Shown in pieces: positions 57,011 to 64,000 of a DNA stretch of 64,000 nucleotides (position 1 is the stretch's first letter; each line of letters opens with the position of its first letter). The stretch spans positions 67,299,675-67,363,674 of the forward strand of contig CP136065.1 of the NCBI GenBank assembly GCA_032622095.1, read 5' to 3'. Made by a program: the position numbers and the translations under genes. Origin of the DNA: Siphonodentalium dalli. Taxonomy: Eukaryota; Mollusca; Scaphopoda; Gadilida; Siphonodentaliidae. The notes under the pieces are model-generated. The model saw only the letters and a program-made list of their open reading frames with translations, did no database searches and was not told where the DNA came from.

Positions 57011-58742
57011 CAACCTCCGTGAGGCACAACGGATCAATTGGTCCAAGTAGACTCAGTGGCTGGAGACACATTTACCATGGCATGGTAGGTGTGTTGCCTT
57101 ATGGTGGTGCAATTAGTGACAACTGCCGGTCGCCATAATTACTATGTCATAGTATACACATGTCGCCCCCGATTGAGTGAGACACGGGGATTTGTCGCCT
57201 GCTCGAGACCTTGAATGTCATCCGTGGGCCTCCAGGTCAATAGCGGCGACCAATCCCCGGGTCTCACGAAAACAAGAGTGACAACTGATTTGTTATCTGA
57301 AAAAGGAGTTCACACGCACCTCCTTAACGGCAGGCTTAAGTGCGCGCGTACATTCTTTAATCCAGTTTGAGGAGTTCATTTTATGTTGGAATCCTCGCCT
57401 TTTAGACAATAAAACGTTAAGATTTTGGCCTATTTAGACATCCATAATTTGCGCAGCAATTATCCTGTCAGATTGCTTGTCGCATGGTGGGAATCGGTTC
57501 ATGGGAAGAGGAGTAAATCAATTTTGAGGTAGAGTAGTCATGCGGCGAAATGTTCGGTTTCGTTGTAAATGAGCGTATATACGCAAGTAGACGTGCTAAT
57601 TTCGAGAACGCTAAGATGTGAAACTAACAAGTTTTAGTGGTGCAAAAGAAACTAACAACTATTACAGACTGTTACACAACATAAGGATATTCTTATGAAG
57701 TCGGAGGAATGTATAGCAGAAAGGAAATTGTTGATTGATAAACAATAAAGAGTGGCTATTTGAACTTAGCACAGAAACGTATTTGTAACGTATCTTCATC
57801 GTGTTTGAAATAGTCTGCAGTGAATACCAACTGCATAATACGGTTTATCTGTTTGTTCCACGGTGTTTATTATTGATATAAAAAGATCCAATAGGTTCAT
57901 TACACTTTATAGCGAATTTACATGTATATCCGTAATAAGACCATTTAAACATAGCGTGTTTAATTGCAACAAGAAATTATGGCTTTGAAATCCATGTAAA
58001 AAGGACGACCGTGCAGTCACGACCTGCACTACTCAGACTAATATGTGTTGACTTATATGAACGTCAAGATTTAATTAACTATAAATATTTCTTATAACCA
58101 ATTACGTACACGAAATTGGTTGCTTGTGATAGGGGGATTGGGTCTGTAGGCCTACCTCATAATTATCATATTGTACTCATACATGTATCTTCCAGCCTTT
58201 CGATCGTGGCTCATCGGAGCCATGTTTTGACTGGCAAGTATATGCCCATTCTCAATTTGGATGAAATATTAGTTGTACTCGCCTCCACAACCCTTGGACT
58301 CGGAGCCATGCACTATGAAACGTCAAGTTGTCAACCCAACCAAACCTAAAATGCGAACCATGCCAACATTATGCCTGCTTTGTGTGCTATGTCGCGTCGC
58401 TGTCAAAACGTCAATAACTTTCGCGGGAAAATGCGCGTGCCAATATGACGTCGCTTGGGATACAACATATGACGTAACCTAACACTTTACGTGAACATGC
58501 TTCTACTAATTTACTAAACCAAAGAAAAGTTTATTTAGTTATATAATAAACGTTCAAGATATTTACGATATGAATTATGTTGTTTTCGCGTGGTGGCTAA
58601 GGAAAATTTGCAGTTTTATGTAAATTTCCGCCATTTCCCGAATGGCATAGCAACCCGAGTCCGGTCGACAATATTTATGATTTAAGTAATGATTATTGTT
58701 CAAAGAATAAAGCATGTAATGCCTTAACGCAATGAATACTGT
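57011..58742. other. Unassigned region with an inverted repeat
   Basis: GTGAGACACGGGGATTTGTC near 57176 pairs with GGCGACCAATCCCCGGGTCT near 57245. The remaining sequence, including a 77-codon frame at 58116, has no recognisable content. Confidence 0.45.
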
Positions 58743-58750
58743 TATGTTGG

Positions 58751-59943
58751 CAGGGATGTGGCTAGAGGGGGGGGGGGGGGTGGGGGTGTCTCACCCCCCC
58801 AGCAGAGAGCTATATTTTCAATAGTTGGAAATTTCATACCTGCCACAACGAAATTTCACACCAACAATAGGTTGAAAATGTTCTTGTAGTTTGATTATAA
58901 AACAATTTATTGGGGGGAATTTATTGTTTTTCGACCAATATTTGCATATACATGTATTCCTATTTTTGGTCAAAAATTTTGACACAAATGGACATCAGTT
59001 GGAAATTTTCCAACCTTAGGGGGGGTGACAGGTTGGAAATTTCCAACACTTGGAAAGCTTGTGTCCTGGTCCCTCCCCCGTGGCCAGTCAAAAACTTCTA
59101 GTTAATTTAAGAAAACAATATTGTCATACAATTGGTCAACATTGTCATTGGAATTGTCATCAGTTGGAAATTTTCCAACCAAAGTGGGGGTGTAGTGTTT
59201 GAAATTTCCAACAGTAGGAAGGCTTGAGGCTAGTCTAGATGTTAGGATTTTGCGATTTTCTTGTTCAGATTTCAAAATTTTCGCACCCCGGGCCGAACCA
59301 TGGTCGGCCCGGTGTGTCATTGCCCCATCCACATGGCCAATACAAAACTGCTAATTAGTTTAGCAAAACAATATTTTACTACATTTGGTCAAACTTGTAG
59401 ACATAAATGGTCATCAGTTGAAGAATTTTCCAACCTGAGGGGGAGCATGAGGTTTGAAATTTCCAACACTAGGAAAGCTTCAGTTGAGGCCAGTCTAGAT
59501 GCTAGGATTTGCGATTTTCTTGTATATAGTTTTCAAAATTTTCTCACACCGGGCCAAACAACCATGGTCGGCCTGGTGTTCCCTGGTCTGTTGTCGGTAG
59601 CTGTGTGCATTTGTCTGGAATTAGATCACTAGTTGTTTTTTTTGGGGGGGGGGGGCAATTTTCAGGTTAAAATATCTTAATGTTCTCATACTGGGAAAAT
59701 AGAAGCATGGCTTATGAATATTTAGGAAATTAGGCCTGAGCATGAGGTAAAAGGGGGGGGGGTGCAAATGGAATTATGCAAAAAGTTGTGTTGGTGCGAT
59801 TCCGACTCAAGGGGGGGGGGTGCAAATGGAATTATGCAATAAGTTGTGTTGGTGTGATTCCGACTCAAGGGGGGGGGGGTGCAGTTGGAAATTCCCAAGG
59901 TGGACACCCACCCCCCAGCGGAGACCCTCTAGCCACATCCCTG
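58751..59943. mobile_element. Complete non-autonomous hAT element, 1,193 bp
   Basis: An exact 8-bp duplication TATGTTGG lies at 58743-58750 and 59944-59951. The ends are a perfect 18-bp inverted repeat, CAGGGATGTGGCTAGAGG. The interior contains three diverged copies (about 58990, 59157, 59409) of CATCAGTTGGAAATTTTCC followed by GGAAAGCTT. No transposase frame. It is the best preserved member of the family also seen at 46396 and 54770. Confidence 0.92.
59751..59880 (+). repeat. ~58-bp tandem repeat with G8-G12 runs
   Basis: TGCAAATGGAATTATGCAA plus GTGTTGGTG and GATTCCGACTCAAG is repeated at 59763 and 59821, each unit bounded by a G run. It lies inside the hAT element. Confidence 0.85.
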
Positions 59944-59951
59944 TATGTTGG

Positions 59952-60083
59952 CTATATGAAAAGTAACATTTTGTAGTTTTAATTTAATTGCAATGACGTT
60001 TCAAGATGGCGGCCCCTCAAATCCAAGATGGCGGTGCCCCTAATTCAAGATGGCGGCGCCCATGTTCGAAAGCGAACTTAGTA
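59952..60083 (+). repeat. Triple CAAGATGGCGG repeat
   Basis: CAAGATGGCGGCCCC, CAAGATGGCGGTGCCC and CAAGATGGCGGCGCCC occur in a row at 60003-60062. Similar AAGATGGC(C/G)GCC words mark the subterminal parts of the 42184 transposon. Confidence 0.8.
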
Positions 60084-60154
60084 TAAGGACGATCTGCGGA
60101 TATGTTGCTGCGCAACATATGCGCGGCTGGGCTGCGCCCAGCTGGTCGTCCTTA
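60084..60154. repeat. Perfect three-way-junction inverted repeat
   Basis: The outer stem TAAGGACGA (60084-60092) pairs exactly with 60146-60154. Inside are two perfect hairpins, ATATGTTGC/GCAACATAT (60100-60120) and GCTGGGC/GCCCAGC (60126-60142), both with a TGC loop. An A8+ run follows. The identity of the element is unknown. Confidence 0.9.
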
Positions 60155-60249
60155 AAAAAAAACAATCATGCAAATTAGCAAACAGCACAGTTCGCGGTTG
60201 TTACGAAACACTGGGATTTATAAAATGAATGTTTTAAGAAAATATTAGA

Positions 60250-63030
60250 TAGTCCATGAGCCAGGTCCGAGAATGGTACCATTTTGGTGGGCAAATTCCA
60301 TCAACATTTTTCTCAAAGCTCATAATCTGCAGTTTATCTGAGTGCTGGGACGCACTGTGGCAGTGTAGCTTTGTGTGCAAAATGTGTGTTTCCATGGCAA
60401 CAGAGGGTGTTTTTGGCCAGTATAAAAAATATGCCTGTAATGGTCTACAACTAGAACGTTTAAAGCAGTAACTCTATCTTTGCATTGATATGGGATGAAA
60501 CCCTTGGTGGACTTTCTTTTGGCATGGGGGATTTCATCGTTAGAGGTCAAGGTCATACACAAAAGTCAAGGTCATTTACCAAAATATTAGCTTTTTTTCA
60601 TATCGGTTCATACATTTTCTACCCACAGGTTTTATATATTTGTTTTGAATACGTAATATTTGCTCCTAAATAAGCTGTAGCGTATATGCTGGACGGAGAA
60701 CTGAGTTATTGTTGAAACTGACATGTCAGTCATGAGATATAGGCCTTTAAAATTGGTGACCATTTTCCAAAATGTGTCAAAATCGGTTACTTCCCATATA
60801 TCATGCTTCTGTGTGCAGTCCAGGCCTCAGTGCATGGAAATGTAAAAATTGCAGAAATTATGGTAAAAGCATGAATCTTCCAACATATGTTCCTTAGAAT
60901 AATCTTTTCATTTTCAGATATAGACCCCATGAAGATATGGCCCTGCTTAGCAACGGTTGCTAGGAAACTACCCAAAAGTATTAAATGCTTATATAAGGAT
61001 GTATTACAATATTTCATTCAACTTTAGTTGTTGTGAATTGCATATTTGAGGTCTATGTGTGACATAGGATGAATTTCAAAGACTTTGTTTCCTATCATAA
61101 TGTCCATAACAACAGTTGCTATGCAACTACCCAGACAGTAAAATGTATATTTGGCACTCTTCTCGATTGCATTTTGGGAAGATTTGATGGTAGATTAGTC
61201 TGAAATACATTTTACATATGCTAACACATCACATGATACTAACATTTCTGATGCACCTTGATTAGTTGCTACTATTTTAACCACTGACATAATAGAATTA
61301 TTGTTTTTTTCTATCACATATTTGGCATCAAAATGGGCAAAAATTCACTTTTCAGGTCTGGACCATTTTTTTAAGTAAAATGTAATTATAGTTGGTATCA
61401 AAGGTGCTTATGGTTTTTTTCTGTCATAAATGTGTCCCACTGATGTGTTTTGTAGACAAAATAACTGAAGATAGCTTACAAAATGGAAACCAGATTTGGT
61501 ATAAAAAAAAGTTGATTTTCCACATATATCCTAACATTATGATTATTCTCTGCTGTTCCGAAAGTGTAGCAAATTGTGACTCTGTTGGTTTTTAACCATG
61601 TTACTTTATCAACATACAACTAAAATTAATGTGCTTTTCTGGTTGTCCCAGTACCTTCTGAGATATGATAAATTCATTTTAAAAGATGCTGTGTGGAAGT
61701 TGCCAAAAACGTATCATATTTTGAATGGAAATGCACAGAAACGGAACTATTTGGCTACTGTCGCACATTAGCATAAACAACGATTGACTTAATACATGTT
61801 GTATGTCGAAATGGTAGCCAGGGAGTGACTGGTGTGATGTGAGGTGATTAGTTATACAATGAGTGGCTATATGGTAATGGGTAGGGTTCACAGTGAGATG
61901 CATGGGAATATAAGGAGTGGTCACGTGCGAGGTGGATATGCATACATATACATGGAGTGGATCTATGGTCATTGATGTGGTGTATGTTTAAAACAAGAGT
62001 AGTTACACAGTTATATGTGATGGGGATTGCTTTCATCACTAAGGCACTAGGGGTAGCGTATTATGAGACAATTAACAAAATAAATGACCAAAATATCACA
62101 CTTTTTCCAATGACCTTGACATTTGCAATTGACCTTGACCGTATATGTCTTAGTCGCCCAGTCAGTTTGATGGAACAATAATGAGTTAGCTATGAGTTAA
62201 CATAATTTCTTCAAACAAAGGTTCCTTGATTCTCAACAGCGACCTTTTCAAATTTTTCTTCAAATATATGGTGCCGTTGTCATGGAAACCTGAATTTACA
62301 ACGACATTGGTCCCCACCCCACTTGGGCACGCCCTCCAAAAAGTTTTCCCCATAACTAAGTAACAAATATTTGTATAAATTTCATGCTTTAGTCAACAAA
62401 TTCACAATTCAACACTTGAAGGACCCCAGATAAGTAAATAACTCTAAAATATACACACAAGCACGATATCTTGGGGAAATAACTGATTTTGACCCATTTT
62501 GGAAAATGGCCACAAAGTTTAGAGGCCTATATCTCATGACTGGCTTGTCAGTTGCAACAATATCACAATTGTCCGATTAGCCTATATGCTCTAGATTAAT
62601 TCCGAGTAAAGATAACGTATTCAAAACTGATATATAAACTCAGTGGGTACAAAATGTATGACCCGATATGAAAAAAAGCTAATATTTTTGGTCAATGACC
62701 TTGACCTTTGTATATGACCTTGACATCTAGAGGTGAAATCTGCAGTGTCGAATGAAAGCCCAACAAGGGTAGCACCCAATATCAATGTCAATATAGAGTT
62801 ACTGCATTAAACTTTCTTGGTATAGACCGTTATATGCATATTGGTTATACTGGCCAAAAACACCATCCGTTGCCATGGACACACACATTTTCAACACCAA
62901 GCTACACTGCCCCAGTGTGCCCTAGCACTGATATAAACTTCAGATTATGAGCTTTGAAAAAACTTTTGGTAGAATTTGCCCACCAAATTGGTACCATTTT
63001 CCATTTTTGGGGAGCCTGGATCATGGACTA
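60250..63030. mobile_element. 2.8-kb element with ~580-bp terminal inverted repeats
   Basis: The left arm 60250-60830 and right arm 62440-63030 are reverse complements with moderate divergence. They start TAGTCCATGAGCC and share TTTGCCCACCA, GTTTCCATGGCAAC, GAGATATAGGCC and CATTTTCCAAAATG. The centre is ~1.6 kb without a recognisable frame. No target duplication is clear. It resembles long-TIR/foldback elements; superfamily unknown. The arms and the centre carry TCAAGGTCA words. Confidence 0.8.
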
Positions 63031-63039
63031 AACGCACAC

Positions 63040-63400
63040 AAAGGTCATCACCAACAAATGGTTTGTGAAATATGCGGGAAGAGTTGTAAGGTCAAATTTG
63101 GCGTTGGACGCTAAACAACTTTAAAAATAACGCACACACAGAACCGCGAGAATAATTTCAAAGAGTGTGAGACAAGATTCATTCGCAATTCCAATTAGTC
63201 GAAATATGAATGTGCATCTAAACACCAGTCCGTGCAGTTGCACCCTATGCAAGGCAATTTTTGGACAATGTACGTCCCAGCCAGATGCGACACATGAGAG
63301 AAGCGGCATGTGACAGCCTCGTGTGAAGGCACACATGCGATGTTTTTCAAGAGAGGAGAGAGACCGGACACATGCACGTGAACGTAAACTACGAAAACGT
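63040..63400 (+). pseudogene. Degenerate C2H2 zinc-finger relic
   Basis: MVCEICGKSCKVKFGVGR opens near 63058 with a CxxC-GKS start, and a THTEPRE linker-like string follows after a stop. Further fragments in shifted frames are ECETRFIRNSN and CSCTLCKAIFGQ (near 63238) with a later THERSG. Order and spacing fit two to four worn fingers. Stops and shifts make it non-functional. The competing minus-strand frame 63121-63414 has no motif. Confidence 0.4.
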
Positions 63401-64000
63401 GTCCTAGCAACCATCGTTGTTATTTATTTGTATTTGTTTGATTAAACATTTTATTTTGTTACTCATTTAAGACATTGAAGAGATACATATTTGCACATCA
63501 TGCTCTGACAATATATATAGAGCGATGTAATTTAAGGGCGATATCATATGGGACATTTTATAAGTCTACAAGAAAGGTCCGATGTAAACCTTATCGCTTG
63601 TATCTTTCAAAATGGTGTAGCCTGCATTTCGAACAAGATAAACGTTACCATCTTAAAAAGATATGTTCGACGATAACTTCGTTAATGCTTCGATATATAA
63701 TAATGATAGTAACATGGATGCAAACAGGTGTAATTTTTTCTAGCAAGACCGGTTCCCAGGGGGTGCATACTCTACCCACTGGGCTACCGAACTGCTAATA
63801 TAATGTAATCATAAGTTGTCAATACACGATATATTATAAAACCATTGGTTATCACACAATTTAGAAATTAAAGTTATGTACCTATAACCTGAATTGTGCG
63901 TGAGTACTCTCTGCTATAAGAATGACAGCAACATTGCGTGATATGACCACGCATGTACCACGTCTTTACAATGTAAATGTAAAACCATTCGATACTTCCT
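63401..64000. other. Unassigned end of window
   Basis: A 107-codon plus-strand frame at 63475-63798 has no motif and runs into the tRNA-like piece. No gene supported. Confidence 0.4.
63733..63796 (-). repeat. tRNA-like half (possible SINE head)
   Basis: On the minus strand, GCAGTTCGGTAGCCCAGTGG continues GTAGAGTATGCACC. It is an acceptor/D-arm-like start with a good A box (TAGCCCAGTGGGTAGAG). No B box or T arm follows, so it is not a tRNA gene. Confidence 0.4.

Noticed and set aside
63733-63796. tRNA gene
   Set aside because: Only the acceptor/D-arm half and A box are present; no anticodon stem, T arm or B box.

Overview
This window looks like A+T-rich, non-coding DNA from an animal nuclear genome, probably a marine invertebrate. 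The evidence is: no operon-like gene packing; repeats every few hundred bases; non-LTR retrotransposon, MULE and hAT/Harbinger/piggyBac-type debris; tRNA-derived SINEs; and a secreted PAN/apple-domain exon that ends at a GT splice donor. I cannot name the species; mollusc-like or lancelet-like genomes carry similar element families, but that is only an impression. I find no rRNA, no intact tRNA, no CRISPR and no complete host gene.

Layout. 1-9831: a recent tandem duplication with a 6,497-bp unit. Positions 1-3334 repeat at 6498-9831 with only scattered substitutions, and the unit carries a 5'-truncated LINE reverse transcriptase with one in-frame stop. 9832-17600: nested inverted repeats, a diverged 0.6-0.7 kb direct duplication (11731-12406 / 14326-14913), a third, inverted partial copy of the first repeat (16258-16640) and a hAT relic. 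17600-21450: two LINE relics and element ends. 21565-22521: two broken minus-strand copies of a PAN/apple exon, then a near-perfect double hairpin (22686-22840). 22888-29520: a hAT-like element, LINE tails, a piggyBac-type MITE, a T-rich tract, a tandem composite repeat and an L2/CR1-type RT remnant. 31126-33034: a SINE, then segmental copy A with an open PAN/apple exon. 33680-41411: MITEs, a miRNA-precursor-like hairpin, a 1,479-bp hAT element with perfect 8-bp target duplication, LINE fragments and a FLYWCH/MULE transposase relic.

41412-48663: segmental copy B with a second open PAN/apple exon. It is split by a 5,673-bp DNA transposon (42184-47856) whose empty site survives in copy A. That element encodes a broken large protein with family motifs I recognise from metazoan transposon proteins (an XPG-like nuclease block and a C-terminal cysteine-rich CXC block). 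It also contains a smaller hAT-like element, which in turn contains a SINE. 50684-64000: Harbinger-type and piggyBac-type MITEs, a cluster of four related hairpins, a ~170-200-bp satellite split by a Harbinger element that is itself split by a hAT element, a 1,193-bp hAT element with perfect 8-bp target duplication, a three-way-junction inverted repeat, a 2.8-kb long-terminal-inverted-repeat element carrying six TCAAGGTCA sites, and a degenerate C2H2 zinc-finger relic.

How it works together: the host-gene signal is a small, locally duplicated secreted PAN/apple gene family (four exon-1 copies, two per strand orientation). Transposons of at least six superfamilies landed around and between these copies. 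The paralogous copies and nested insertions allow several insertion sites to be read directly. The most interesting objects are the 5.67-kb element, the long-TIR element and the unexplained long perfect hairpins.
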